Positions 43,315 to 52,488 are shown, numbered from the stretch's first letter. The stretch is DNA of 64,000 nt from Natrinema gelatinilyticum (GCF_024266705.1 NZ_CP100756.1:1736001-1800000), one strand, 5' to 3'. Translations and numbers: made by a program. Notes: generated from the letters alone by a model not told the origin.

Positions 43315-44190
43315 GTGAACGTAGGCATACTCTATTCACGGATTCGCAAGGACGAGAAGCTCCTCTTGAACGAGCTTCGCGAGCGCGATCACGAGGTGAC
43401 GAAGATCGACGTCCGCAAGCAGACGTTCGACATTTCGACGGCTCCCGACGGATTCGACGACCTCGATATCGTCGTCGATCGCTGTCTCGCCACGAGCAGG
43501 AGCCTGTACGCCACGCAGTTCCTCGAGGCGTACGGCGTCCCCGTGGTCAACAGCCACGAAACCGCCGAGATCTGTGCGGACAAGGTGAAAAACAGCCTCG
43601 CCCTCGAGGCCGCGGGAGTACCCACGCCCGCGACGAAGGTGGCATTCACCAAGGAGACCGCCATGGAGGCCATCGAGGACTTCGGCTACCCGTGCGTCCT
43701 CAAACCCGTCGTGGGTTCGTGGGGGCGCCTGATGGCCAAGATCGACTCTCGAGACGCCGCCGAGGCAATACTGGAACACAAGGCGACGCTCGGACACTAC
43801 GAGCACAAGGTGTTCTACGTCCAGGAGTTCGTCGAGAAACCAGGTCGCGACGTGCGCGTCGTCGCGACCGACGGCGAACCCATCGCCGCGATGGTTCGTT
43901 CGTCGGACCACTGGATCACCAACGCTGCAAAGGGCGCGGAGACGACCGCGTTCGACGTCGACGACGAGGCGCGCGAACTCGTCCGGAAGGCAAGCGACGC
44001 CGTCGGCGGCGGACTTCTCGGTGTCGACCTGATGGAGACGGGCGATTCGTATACCGTCCACGAGGTCAACCACACCGTCGAATTCAAAGCCCTCGACGGG
44101 GCCGTCGAGAACGACGTCGCTGGCTCCGTCGTTGACTGGCTCGAGGCCAGAGCCCTGACAGCGGATCCGGAACTCGAGGTGACCGCCTGA
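43315..44190 (+). CDS. argX: Glutamate--LysW ligase (RimK-type ATP-grasp)
   Basis: 291 residues from GTG 43315, chosen because GGAGGTG at 43302-43308 is a Shine-Dalgarno match at the right spacing; GTG at 43306 is inside that site. ATP-grasp features: FGYPCVLKPVVGSWGRLMAK (ATP-binding Lys and glycine loop), VFYVQEFVEKPGRDVRV, and the metal-binding end VHEVNHTVEFKALDG. It attaches glutamate to the C-terminal Glu of LysW with ATP. WITNAAKGAETTAFD lies at the substrate-selecting position. The last base of the stop codon is the first base of argC. Confidence 0.93.
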   Translation: MNVGILYSRIRKDEKLLLNELRERDHEVTKIDVRKQTFDISTAPDGFDDLDIVVDRCLATSRSLYATQFLEAYGVPVVNSHETAEICADKVKNSLALEAAGVPTPATKVAFTKETAMEAIEDFGYPCVLKPVVGSWGRLMAKIDSRDAAEAILEHKATLGHYEHKVFYVQEFVEKPGRDVRVVATDGEPIAAMVRSSDHWITNAAKGAETTAFDVDDEARELVRKASDAVGGGLLGVDLMETGDSYTVHEVNHTVEFKALDGAVENDVAGSVVDWLEARALTADPELEVTA

Positions 44191-45266
44191 TGGCGGTCGA
44201 CGCCGAAACGTGTACGGACAAAATCGCCGAGACGGTGACCGCGACCGTCATCGGCGGGAGCGGCTTCACGGGCGGCGAGTTGCTACGCCTGCTCGCCGGC
44301 CACCCGAACCTCGAGATCGCGGAGGTCACCAGTCGTTCGAAGGCCGGCAAGAGCGTCGGTTCCGTTCACCCGCCGCTGCGCGGGTCGGACCTTCGCTTCA
44401 CCGAACCCGACGACCTCGAGTCAGTCGACGTTCTGTTCGCGGCGACGCCCCACGGCGTCTCCATGGGCCGGATCGACGACTTCTTCGAGATCGCAGACAC
44501 CGTCGTCGATCTCTCGGCCGACTTCCGCCTCGAAAGCGAGGCCCAGTACGACGAGTGGTACGACGGCCACCATGCTCCCGAGTACTTGGAGCGTGCCGAA
44601 TACGCGCTTCCGGAGATCAACCGCGAGAACCTCGAGGGCGCGGACCTCATCGCGGGTGGCGGCTGTAACGCCACCGCGACGATCCTCGGGCTCTACCCGC
44701 TTTTCGAACACGACATCGTAGACGGCGACGAGCAGATCGTCGTCGACGTGAAAGTCGGCTCCTCCGAAGGTGGCGCGGGCGGCGGCGAGGCCTCGAGCCA
44801 TCCCGAACGCTCCGGCGTCGTGCGCCCGTACGCACCGACTGGACACCGTCACGAGGCAGAGATCGAGCAGTTCCTCGGCACGAGCGTCGCCTTCACGTGC
44901 CACGCCGTAGATATGGTCCGCGGCGCGAGCGCGACGAGCCACGTGTTCCCGAGTTCGCCGGTTTCGAAGGGCGATCTCTGGAAAGCGTACCGCGGCTGCT
45001 ACGAGGACGAGCCATTCGTCCGCATGGCCGCAGGCGGCTCCGGCGTCTATCGCTATCCCGAACCCAAGGCGGTCGCCGGAACCAACCTCGCCGAAGTCGG
45101 TTTCGAACTCGACCCGTCGAACAAACGCGTCGTGGTCTTCTCTGCGATCGACAACATGATGAAGGGCTCGGCCGGGCAGGCAGTCCACGCCGCGAACGTC
45201 GCGCTCGGATTCGAGGAGACGGCCGGCCTCGAGTTTACGGGGCTGCACCCCGTGGGGGCACCCTGA
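44190..45266 (+). CDS. argC: LysW-gamma-glutamyl-phosphate reductase (ArgC/LysY)
   Basis: 358 residues. NAD(P)-binding ATVIGGSGFTGGELLRLLAG and catalytic Cys in GGGCNATATILGLYPL; SSEGGAGGGEAS and VSMGRIDDF also fit. It reduces the acyl phosphate on LysW to the semialdehyde. The first ~15 residues (MAVDAETCTDKIAETV) precede the usual family start and may be absent if translation begins further on. However, ATG 44190 overlaps the argX stop by one base, a coupled start. Part of the lysW-argXCBDEF operon. Confidence 0.95.
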   Translation: MAVDAETCTDKIAETVTATVIGGSGFTGGELLRLLAGHPNLEIAEVTSRSKAGKSVGSVHPPLRGSDLRFTEPDDLESVDVLFAATPHGVSMGRIDDFFEIADTVVDLSADFRLESEAQYDEWYDGHHAPEYLERAEYALPEINRENLEGADLIAGGGCNATATILGLYPLFEHDIVDGDEQIVVDVKVGSSEGGAGGGEASSHPERSGVVRPYAPTGHRHEAEIEQFLGTSVAFTCHAVDMVRGASATSHVFPSSPVSKGDLWKAYRGCYEDEPFVRMAAGGSGVYRYPEPKAVAGTNLAEVGFELDPSNKRVVVFSAIDNMMKGSAGQAVHAANVALGFEETAGLEFTGLHPVGAP

Positions 45267-45267
45267 G

Positions 45268-46137
45268 ATGACGACTGTGGTCAAGATCGGCGGCGCTCGC
45301 GCCGTCGATCCCGAAGGCGCGCTCGCCGACGTTGCCAGCCTCGTCGAGGCTGATGAGGAGGTCGTCCTCACGCACGGCGGTTCGACCGCCGTCGACGAGA
45401 CCCTCGCTGAACTCGGCAAGGAGCCGACCTACGTCGAGACGCCCAGCGGCGTCGTCGGCCGATTCACCGACGAGCGTACGATGGACGTCTTCAAGATGGT
45501 GATGCCCGGCAAGCTCAACACCGATCTGGTCGAGAGCCTGCAGAACGAGGGCGTCGACGCCGTCGGTCTCTCCGGCACGGACGGCAAGCTTCTGGAAGGA
45601 AAACGGAAGTCCGCCGTCCGCGTGAAAGAAAACGGCAAGAAGAAGATCAAGCGCGGCGACCACTCGGGGACGATCGAATCGGTCAACGATGACCTGCTCG
45701 AGACGCTGCTTTCGGGCGGCTACACGCCGGTCGTCTCCGTCCCGGTGCTCGGCCGCGAGAAGGGGGGTGGATACACCGCAGTCAACGCTGACGCCGACCG
45801 CGCCGCGGCCGCGATCGCCGGTGCGCTCGGTGCGAATCTGGTCGTCCTCACTGACGTATCTGGGATCTACGAGAACCCCGACGACGAATCGACCAGAATC
45901 GACTCGGCCGCCACGCCCGAGGAGTTCGACGCAGTCACAGACGCGGCGGAAGGGTTCATGACGAAGAAGGTCATGGCCGCGGAGGAGGCCCTCGAGGGCG
46001 GCGCCGCGTCGGTCACCGTCGCGACTGCTAACGCCGACGAACCGATCACGAGCGCGCTCGCGGGCGAGGGAACGACGATAGAGCCCGGCGTGCTCGCAGA
46101 CGACGCTGACGCCGAACCGGAGGAGACAGTGCAATGA
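45268..46137 (+). CDS. argB: LysW-glutamate kinase (ArgB/LysZ)
   Basis: 289 residues of the amino-acid kinase family. TTVVKIGGARAVDPE provides the ATP-phosphate Lys and GG loop; VLTHGGSTAVDE binds the substrate; GGYTAVNADADRAAAAIAGA and VVLTDVSGIYENPDD bind ATP. It phosphorylates the LysW-bound glutamate. As in LysZ proteins the substrate-binding region is adapted to a protein-bound amino acid with a basic stretch (ENGKKKIKRGDHSG). One base separates it from argC; it overlaps argD by ATGA. Confidence 0.94.
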   Translation: MTTVVKIGGARAVDPEGALADVASLVEADEEVVLTHGGSTAVDETLAELGKEPTYVETPSGVVGRFTDERTMDVFKMVMPGKLNTDLVESLQNEGVDAVGLSGTDGKLLEGKRKSAVRVKENGKKKIKRGDHSGTIESVNDDLLETLLSGGYTPVVSVPVLGREKGGGYTAVNADADRAAAAIAGALGANLVVLTDVSGIYENPDDESTRIDSAATPEEFDAVTDAAEGFMTKKVMAAEEALEGGAASVTVATANADEPITSALAGEGTTIEPGVLADDADAEPEETVQ

Positions 46138-47288
46138 GCGACCTCGATTTCGTCTCCGGCAGCAAGCCGATCGGCATCGAGAGCGGCGAGGGGCCGTATC
46201 TCTACGGAACCGACGGGACGGAGTATCTAGACGCCGGGGCGAGCTATGCCTGTACGCCACTGGGCCACTGTCACCCCGTGGTCGTCGACGCAGTTCAGGA
46301 GCAGATCGGCGAGTTGACGTTCGTCGACTCCTCGTATCCCGTCCAGGCGCGCGAAGACGCCTATGCCGCGCTCGTCGCGGCCGTGCCCAGTAGACTCGAG
46401 GGGGCATGGTTCTGCAATTCGGGGACCGAGGCCAACGAGGCTGCGTTGAAGTTCGCCCGGTCGGCGACCGGCGACTCGAAAATCGTCGCCGCGACCCGCT
46501 CGTTCCACGGACGGACGATGGGATCGCTCGCGGCGACGTGGAAGGACAAGTACAAGAAACCGTACGAGCCCTTAGCCGGCGACGTGGAGTTCGTCCCCTA
46601 CGGCGACGGCGAGGAACTCGCTGCGGCCGTAGACGACGAGACCGCTGCCGTAATTCTCGAGCCGATCCAGGGCGAAGGCGGGATCAACGTCCCGCCCGTA
46701 GGCTACCTCGAGACCGCCCGCGAATGCACCGACGAGGCCGGCGCAGCGCTCGTCTTCGACGAGGTCCAGACCGGGATGGGCCGCACCGGCAAGATGTGGG
46801 CCTGCCAGAACGCGGGCGTCACGCCCGACGTGCTGACGACGGCGAAAGGGCTGGGCAACGGCTTGCCCGTCGGCGCGGTCGCGGTGCGAGACTGGATCGC
46901 GGACGGCGCGGCCTCGCACAACGCCACGTTCAGTGGCGGCCCCGTCGTCGCCGCGGCGGTCCACGCGACTGTTTCGACGCTAGTCGAGGAGGAGTGGCCC
47001 GCTCACGCCGCCGACGTCGGCGATTACCTCGTCACCGAACTCGAGACGGCGCTTTCCGACACCGTCCGCGAGGTCCGCGGTGACGGGTTGCTCGTCGGCA
47101 TCGAGCTAAAACGCGGTGCGAACCGCGTCGCCCGCAATCTAGCGCTCGAGCACCGGATCCTGGCGCTGCCCGCGGGCCGGACCGTGCTGCGCGTGTTGCC
47201 GCCGCTCGTGATCGGTGAGGCGGAGGCAGATCGGCTCGTGAACGCGCTGACCGAAATCCTCGCACCCGAAGCCACGTCCGAATCATGA
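46134..47288 (+). CDS. argD: LysW-ornithine semialdehyde aminotransferase (ArgD/LysJ)
   Basis: 384-residue class III aminotransferase. FCNSGTEANEAALKFAR binds PLP phosphate, LVFDEVQTGMGRTGKMW contains the Asp, and LTTAKGLGNGLPVGA has the Schiff-base Lys. It transaminates LysW-gamma-glutamate semialdehyde with glutamate to the LysW-ornithine form. Overlaps argB and argE by four bases each (ATGA), so the three are translationally coupled. Confidence 0.95.
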   Translation: MSDLDFVSGSKPIGIESGEGPYLYGTDGTEYLDAGASYACTPLGHCHPVVVDAVQEQIGELTFVDSSYPVQAREDAYAALVAAVPSRLEGAWFCNSGTEANEAALKFARSATGDSKIVAATRSFHGRTMGSLAATWKDKYKKPYEPLAGDVEFVPYGDGEELAAAVDDETAAVILEPIQGEGGINVPPVGYLETARECTDEAGAALVFDEVQTGMGRTGKMWACQNAGVTPDVLTTAKGLGNGLPVGAVAVRDWIADGAASHNATFSGGPVVAAAVHATVSTLVEEEWPAHAADVGDYLVTELETALSDTVREVRGDGLLVGIELKRGANRVARNLALEHRILALPAGRTVLRVLPPLVIGEAEADRLVNALTEILAPEATSES

Positions 47289-48394
47289 GTGCATCGATGG
47301 AAGACACTGCGGACGTCTCGCTCGAGGTGGCCCGCGAACTGCTGATCGATCTCGTCTCGATGCCTTCGCCCTCCGGCGATGAAGACCAGGCCGCCGAGCG
47401 GCTCGTCGAGTTCTTCGACAGCTACGGCCGTGAGGCGCGAATCGACGAGGTCGGAAACGTGCGCGCACCCGCGGACGACGCCGTTCTCCTGACCTCGCAC
47501 GTCGACACCGTTCCCGGCCAGATTCCCGTCGACGTCGACGTTGCGGACGCTGCGGACGAGGAGGCGGGGATCGCTGCGGAGGGCGACGAGATCCTCTGGG
47601 GCCGCGGCAGCGTCGACGCGACTGGCCCACTGGCCGCGATGGCCGTCGCGGCCATCCGGACCGGCGTCTCCTTCGTCGGCGTCGTCCAAGAAGAGACGAG
47701 TTCCGCGGGCGCGCGTCACCTGGTGGCCGACCGCGAAGTCGAACCCGCGGCCGTCGTCAATGGCGAACCCAGCGGTGCGACGGGTATCACGCTCGGGTAT
47801 CGGGGCTTCCTCAACGGGACCTACGTCGCGACCAGCGAGTCCGGCCACACGTCCCGGCCCGAGCCGAATGCCATCCAGCACGCGACGAGCTGGTGGACGA
47901 GCGTCGAGGACGCGTTCGAACAGGACGAGTACACGCCCGTCTTCGAGCGCGTGACCGCCAAGCCCGTCGCCATCGACGGTGGGATCAGCGACGATGGACT
48001 CTCCGTCGAGGCGACGCTCGAGGCGCAGTTGCGAGTCCCGCCGTCGCTAGACGTCGAGACGGTTCGCGAGACGGCCGAAGCCGAGCTCGAGATCGGCACG
48101 GTCTCCTGGGACGAACCGATCCCGCCGGTCATGGAGAGCCCGCGGACGGAAGTCGCCCGGGCCTTTCGGGCGGCGATCCGTGCGGAGGGCTGCGACCCAC
48201 GTCTCCTGCGTAAGACGGGGACCAGCGACATGAATCTCTACGCCGACGCCTGGGACTGTCCGATGGTCACCTACGGCCCCGGCCACTCGGCGCTCGACCA
48301 CGCGCCCAACGAACGGCTCTCGCTGCCGGAGTTCGACCGGTCGGTCGCGGTCTTAGAGCGGGTCGCAACGACGCTTCGTGAGGCTGACGACTGA
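47285..48394 (+). CDS. argE: LysW-ornithine hydrolase (ArgE/LysK, M20 family)
   Basis: 369 residues. Metal ligands of M20 peptidases: LLTSHVDTVPG (His, Asp), WGRGSVDATGPLAAM (Asp), VVQEETSSAGARHLV (Glu-Glu) and TYGPGHSALDHAPNE (His). It releases ornithine from LysW, regenerating the carrier. KTGTSDMNLYADAW is a LysK-type signature. The stop overlaps a 20-codon ORF that bridges to argF. Confidence 0.94.
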   Translation: MSASMEDTADVSLEVARELLIDLVSMPSPSGDEDQAAERLVEFFDSYGREARIDEVGNVRAPADDAVLLTSHVDTVPGQIPVDVDVADAADEEAGIAAEGDEILWGRGSVDATGPLAAMAVAAIRTGVSFVGVVQEETSSAGARHLVADREVEPAAVVNGEPSGATGITLGYRGFLNGTYVATSESGHTSRPEPNAIQHATSWWTSVEDAFEQDEYTPVFERVTAKPVAIDGGISDDGLSVEATLEAQLRVPPSLDVETVRETAEAELEIGTVSWDEPIPPVMESPRTEVARAFRAAIRAEGCDPRLLRKTGTSDMNLYADAWDCPMVTYGPGHSALDHAPNERLSLPEFDRSVAVLERVATTLREADD

Positions 48395-48456
48395 TGGCTC
48401 ACACAACGCGCCCGCCGACAGCAGTACGGAGGCAGACGAGCGGTGATATTCAATGA
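48394..48456 (+). CDS. 20-codon ORF bridging argE and argF
   Basis: Its ATG shares the A of the argE TGA (TGATG) and its TGA overlaps the argF ATG (ATGA). The peptide begins MAHTTRPPTAVRRQ. It may exist only to pass ribosomes from argE to argF, or may be coincidental in the 58-nt gap. Confidence 0.3.
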   Translation: MAHTTRPPTAVRRQTSGDIQ

Positions 48457-49373
48457 CGACCGATTCCGATCCACGACACTTCCTCGATATCGACGACGTT
48501 TCGCGCGATGAACTGGCGACGATCCTCGAGCGGGCGAGCGAGTACAAACGCGCCCAGCGTGCGGACGAGGACCACGCCGTCCTGGAGGATCGAACGCTCG
48601 GGATGATCTTTCAGAAGCCGAGTACGCGGACTCGTGTGTCGTTCGAAACGGGGATGACCCAGCTAGGTGGACACGCCGTTTTCCTGGGTGAAGACGACAT
48701 CCAGTTGGGACGTGGCGAGCCGCTAAAAGACACCTCACGAACGCTTTCGCGGTACGTCGACGCGGTGATGGCCCGCGTGTTCAAACACGAAAACATCGAT
48801 GTACTCGCGGAGTACTCCACGGTCCCGGTCGTCAACGGCCTCACTGACGACGCCCACCCCTGCCAGACGCTCGCGGATCTGCTGACGATCCGGGAACACG
48901 AAGACGGGTTCGAGGACGTCTCGGCGGCCTGGATCGGCGACGGCAACAACGTCGCCCAGTCGTTCGCACTCGGCTGTGCGCTGACCGACATCGATCTGAC
49001 GGTGGCGACTCCTGAGGGATACGAAATCGACGACGCGGTCATAGAGCGCGCTCGTATGCTCAGCGGCGAACCGACGGTCACGACCGATCCCATCGAGGCG
49101 GTCACCGACGCCGACATCATTTACACCGACGTCTGGATCAGTATGGGCCAGGAAGACGAACGCGACGTCCGCATGGCCAACTTCGAGGGATTCCAGGTCT
49201 GTTCGGAGCTGCTCGAACACGCCCCCGAGGCATCCGTTATGCATTGTCTTCCGGCCCACCGCGGCGAGGAGATCGCCGACGACGTCATCGAGGGCGAGCG
49301 CTCGATCGTATTCGATCAGGCGGAGAATCGACTGCACGCCCAGAAAGCGCTGTTGAGTTGGCTGCTCGAGTAA
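48453..49373 (+). CDS. argF: Ornithine carbamoyltransferase
   Basis: 306 residues. Carbamoyl-phosphate site FQKPSTRTRVSFE, then HPCQTLADLLTI and the ornithine site HCLPAHRGEEI. It forms citrulline from ornithine and carbamoyl phosphate, feeding ArgG. Last gene of the operon. Length and motifs are standard for anabolic OTCase; a catabolic role (arginine deiminase pathway, common in haloarchaea) is less likely given the context. Confidence 0.96.
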   Translation: MTTDSDPRHFLDIDDVSRDELATILERASEYKRAQRADEDHAVLEDRTLGMIFQKPSTRTRVSFETGMTQLGGHAVFLGEDDIQLGRGEPLKDTSRTLSRYVDAVMARVFKHENIDVLAEYSTVPVVNGLTDDAHPCQTLADLLTIREHEDGFEDVSAAWIGDGNNVAQSFALGCALTDIDLTVATPEGYEIDDAVIERARMLSGEPTVTTDPIEAVTDADIIYTDVWISMGQEDERDVRMANFEGFQVCSELLEHAPEASVMHCLPAHRGEEIADDVIEGERSIVFDQAENRLHAQKALLSWLLE

Positions 49374-49726
49374 CACTCGGAATCTGAGTGGAGCGAACGG
49401 GTCCCGCGGTCAACGCTGCTTGCTCGAACGAGAACCGAACCGTCGAGCAACCCCGATCCGCGCGCAGTAGACCGGTTTGTCGGCCACTCGAGTGGCGATT
49501 ATCACTCAGTAAATTCTGCGTCGATCGAACACCGAAATCACGTTCGCTTTGAACTATCTGACGTCGCTATCGTATCGCCGACCGGCGTGTCGGTCGGCCC
49601 GCGTCGTTCAGACTGCTGCTCATGGTGCTGGGGCCGGTGGCCCTGGTTGTGGTGTACGTGTTGTGACGGAGGGTGTGCGGGGTACCGACGATTGACTAAC
49701 GGGGAACGATCCGTTGCGGATTCGAT
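49374..49726. other. Intergenic, no gene seen
   Basis: About 350 bp after argF. No motif-bearing frame was found. Confidence 0.4.
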
Positions 49727-50200
49727 TCAGGTGCGTTCGAGCACCGCGTACGTGACGCCGAGGACGAGTCCATAGGCCGCGTGACCGACGAGGCTTTCGA
49801 CGGCGATGTTCGGTACGGCCGGTGCCATTTCGAACCCGACCGCGGAGAGCCAGATTGGCATGACGACGACGGCGAGGACCGCCCAGACGACGAGCCCATA
49901 CGCGATCCCGAGGATTCCGCCGGTCGCGAGGCCGGGATCGGTCCGACCAGTCGCGACGAGTACCGCTGCGAAGATGACGCCGATTACCGCTCCGTGAGCC
50001 ACGTGGACGACCATTCCCACGAGGCCGCCCTCGAGGCCATATAGCGCCGGAATCGCGGCCTCGAGTACCTCCGGCGTCTGTATCGCCATCATCGCGCCGA
50101 ACACGATGGCACCGGCGATACCTCCGATGGTCCCCGCCTGCCACGGTTCGAGTGCAGTTTCTGTTCGTTCGGCCGTTCGAGTTGTGGTCTCTGATGCCAT
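49727..50200 (-). CDS. Four-helix haloarchaeal membrane protein
   Basis: From ATG 50200 (MASETTTRTAERTETALEPW) a 157-residue protein with about four hydrophobic helices, e.g. GTIGGIAGAIVFGAMMAI and GIAYGLVVWAVLAVVVMPIW. Conserved-looking His residues sit in MVVHVAHGAVIGV and VGHAAYGLVLGVTYA. It resembles uncharacterised haloarchaeal integral membrane proteins whose helices contain Gly-rich repeats and His. Function unknown. Divergent from the small gene at 50449. Confidence 0.7.
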   Translation of the reverse strand: MASETTTRTAERTETALEPWQAGTIGGIAGAIVFGAMMAIQTPEVLEAAIPALYGLEGGLVGMVVHVAHGAVIGVIFAAVLVATGRTDPGLATGGILGIAYGLVVWAVLAVVVMPIWLSAVGFEMAPAVPNIAVESLVGHAAYGLVLGVTYAVLERT

Positions 50201-50448
50201 GGCCCACTGTTGCATCCGCACTCGTGTAGCGGTATCCCGGTCTGGTAGGGCTCGTTCACACCCGCTTACCGGCGGTCGGTTCGTCGGATTTCGGATGACC
50301 GCCGCAATTTATCTCCTCGGACGGTGGGTCGGACTGTGGACCGGTCTGTCCGACATCGAGGCCTGTTCGGCTTCCGTGGCGGATGGCGGTGACGAGGCGA
50401 GATGCCCGAGGCGAAGGTTCTTTGACGCCGCCTACGCAGTTGAACCCG

Positions 50449-50697
50449 ATGTCGACGCCGCTCCATATCTCCGCGGGCGAACTCGAAACGGACGCGATCA
50501 TGGCGGCCATTCAGGACGGACGACGGGTCGTGATTACGACGACCGCGATCCGGACGGAACACGAGGTGACCCTCCGATACGACGGGTCGATCTATTACTG
50601 CGATACACCGACGCGACTCCACCGCCACGAGACCGAACGGGAGATGCGGGCCTGTATCCGGAAGATGGGATACGGGGCGGACGTCGACGATGAGTGA
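50449..50697 (+). CDS. Small haloarchaeal protein of unknown function (82 aa)
   Basis: From ATG 50449 (MSTPLHISAGELETDAIMAA) an 82-residue protein with RRVVITTTAIRTEHEVTLRY, YYCDTPTRLHRHETEREMR and CIRKMGYG. It has no membrane segment. The longer frame from 50383 adds a poorly coding N-terminus. No function assigned. The downstream HTH gene is on the same strand 90 bp away. Confidence 0.65.
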   Translation: MSTPLHISAGELETDAIMAAIQDGRRVVITTTAIRTEHEVTLRYDGSIYYCDTPTRLHRHETEREMRACIRKMGYGADVDDE

Positions 50698-50791
50698 CCT
50701 CGTAGACGCGGCGACGGATAATCTCGGGGACGTCATCGACGGGAGAGTGACGGCACTGATTTGTCACTCTCGTGCATATCATCCAGTATGA
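50690..50791 (+). CDS. Short ORF (33 aa) between two genes, doubtful
   Basis: ATG 50690 overlaps the stop of the preceding gene and the frame ends at 50791, overlapping the start of the HTH gene. The peptide starts MSDLVDAATDNLGDVIDGRV. It spans the operator-like inverted repeat, so it may be regulatory DNA rather than a gene. Confidence 0.25.
   Translation: MSDLVDAATDNLGDVIDGRVTALICHSRAYHPV
50743..50771. promoter_or_regulatory. Inverted repeat upstream of the HTH gene
   Basis: GAGAGTGA-13 nt-TCACTCTC, perfect 8-bp arms, ending 17 bp before the ATG of the HTH regulator at 50788. TGCATATCATCC follows and may hold a weak TATA. Looks like an autoregulatory operator. Confidence 0.5.
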
Positions 50792-51171
50792 CCGGTTCCC
50801 CGCAGCACCGGCTCGGAGAACTGATGGAACAATCGAACCCGCCGTTCGAGGAGGTCATGAGCTGTGTGTTCGGCATCGAGAGCCACGAAACGCGGACGTA
50901 TCTCGTGTTGCGCGACCAACCCGGGAGCACGATCGACGAACTGGCGGCGACGCTCGAGCGCGACCGAAGTACGGTCAATCGCTCGCTGTCGACGTTACAC
51001 GATCGGGGGCTGGCTCGACGGGACCGACGACTGCTAGACGGTGGCGGCTACGTCTACCAGTACACCGCGATCGTGCTACCGGAGGCGAAAGCACTGCTAC
51101 ACGAGGCCCTGGATGCCTGGACAGCCACGGTGCACGACGTGATCGAGGAATTCGACGGCGGAACGGGGTGA
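50788..51171 (+). CDS. Winged-HTH transcriptional regulator (TrmB/MarR-like)
   Basis: 127 residues from ATG 50788 (MTGSPQHRLGELMEQSNPPF). The HTH is in ESHETRTYLVLRDQPGSTID, ELAATLERDRSTVNRSLSTL and HDRGLARRDRRL, followed by a wing (DGGGYVYQYTAI) and a C-terminal helix (ALLHEALDAWTATVHDVIEE). No separate ligand domain. A perfect inverted repeat just upstream suggests autoregulation. Target unknown; threonine synthase follows on the same strand with its own start region. Confidence 0.8.
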   Translation: MTGSPQHRLGELMEQSNPPFEEVMSCVFGIESHETRTYLVLRDQPGSTIDELAATLERDRSTVNRSLSTLHDRGLARRDRRLLDGGGYVYQYTAIVLPEAKALLHEALDAWTATVHDVIEEFDGGTG

Positions 51172-51228
51172 GCAACACCACACTCGAATCCACTCACTTT
51201 TTCCCCCTCGCCACCTTCACGACCGACA

Positions 51229-52488
51229 ATGAGTCTCAGCCTCTCCGCTACTCAGCCGGAAGTTCCCGCCGATGCAGACGAGGGCGTCTGGCTCGAATGC
51301 ATCGAGTGTGGTGAGACGTTCGCACCCTTCGCGGACGTTCGGTACACCTGCGACGACTGCGACGGCCTTCTCGAGGTTCGATACGCCGACCTGCCAACGT
51401 TCGACGACTTCGAGGGTGAGGGCGTCTGGCGCTACGCGGACGCGCTTCCGTTCGACGAAGGCGTCTCGATTCAGGAGGGTGCCACGCCGCTGTACGAGGT
51501 GCCCCGTCTCGAGGACGACGTCAGCGTCGAGGCCCTGCGGATCAAACACGAGGGGATGAACCCGACCGGGTCGTTCAAGGACCGCGGAATGACCGTCGGC
51601 GTCAGGGTTGCAAGCGAACTCGGCGTCGGCCGGTTGGCCTGCGCGTCGACGGGCAACACCAGCGCCGCCCTGGCCGCGTACGGCTCTCGCGGCGGAATGG
51701 AGACCCTCGTCCTGCTTCCGGCAGGGAAAGTTGCAGCTGGCAAGATCGCACAGGCGAGCCTCCACGGGGCGCGCATTCTCGAGGTCGACGGTAACTTCGA
51801 CGCCTGCCTCGACATCGTACAGGAACTCGCGGGGCAGGGAGAGGCCTATCTGCTAAATTCGCTCAACCCCTTCCGCCTCGAGGGACAGAAGACGATCGGC
51901 CTCGAAATCCTCGAGGGATTTCTCGCGGATTACGACACCGTCCCCGATCGGATCGTGCTCCCGGTCGGAAACGCGGGCAACACGTCGGCGTTGTACAAGG
52001 CGTTTCGCGAACTCGTCCAAGCGGGTGCACTCGACGAGAGCGACGTGCCGAAACTGACCGGCGTCCAGGCAGAGGGGGCCGCGCCGATGGTCGAGGCCAT
52101 CGAGAACGGTGCCGACGAGGTCCGCCGCTGGGACGACGTCGAGACGCGCGCGACCGCGATTCGGATCGGCAACCCGGTCAATGCCCCGAAAGCCCTACCC
52201 GGCATCCGCGAGACCGACGGCACCGCGGTCTCGGTCTCCGACGAACGAATTACCGAAGCCCAGCGTGACCTCGCACGTGAAGGGATCGGTGTCGAGCCCG
52301 CTTCTGCCGCCTCAGTCGCCGGACTACGGAAACTTCGCGCCGAGGGTATCGTCACTCGCGACGAGCGCGTCGCCTGTCTCACCACCGGCCACTTGCTCAA
52401 AGACCCCGATGCCGCGGCGGCCGCCGGTCGCGATCCCGAACCCGTTCCAGCCGACACCGAGGGCGTCCTCGAGCACATCCGAGAGTGA
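51229..52488 (+). CDS. thrC: Threonine synthase
   Basis: 419 residues. An N-terminal zinc ribbon (LECIECGETF and YTCDDCDGLLEV) precedes the PLP fold. The PLP Lys is in GMNPTGSFKDRGMTVGV, the phosphate loop is in STGNTSAALAAYG, and VLPVGNAGNTSALYKAF is the second PLP phosphate contact. It converts O-phosphohomoserine to threonine. Not in an operon with homoserine genes here. Confidence 0.94.
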   Translation: MSLSLSATQPEVPADADEGVWLECIECGETFAPFADVRYTCDDCDGLLEVRYADLPTFDDFEGEGVWRYADALPFDEGVSIQEGATPLYEVPRLEDDVSVEALRIKHEGMNPTGSFKDRGMTVGVRVASELGVGRLACASTGNTSAALAAYGSRGGMETLVLLPAGKVAAGKIAQASLHGARILEVDGNFDACLDIVQELAGQGEAYLLNSLNPFRLEGQKTIGLEILEGFLADYDTVPDRIVLPVGNAGNTSALYKAFRELVQAGALDESDVPKLTGVQAEGAAPMVEAIENGADEVRRWDDVETRATAIRIGNPVNAPKALPGIRETDGTAVSVSDERITEAQRDLAREGIGVEPASAASVAGLRKLRAEGIVTRDERVACLTTGHLLKDPDAAAAAGRDPEPVPADTEGVLEHIRE

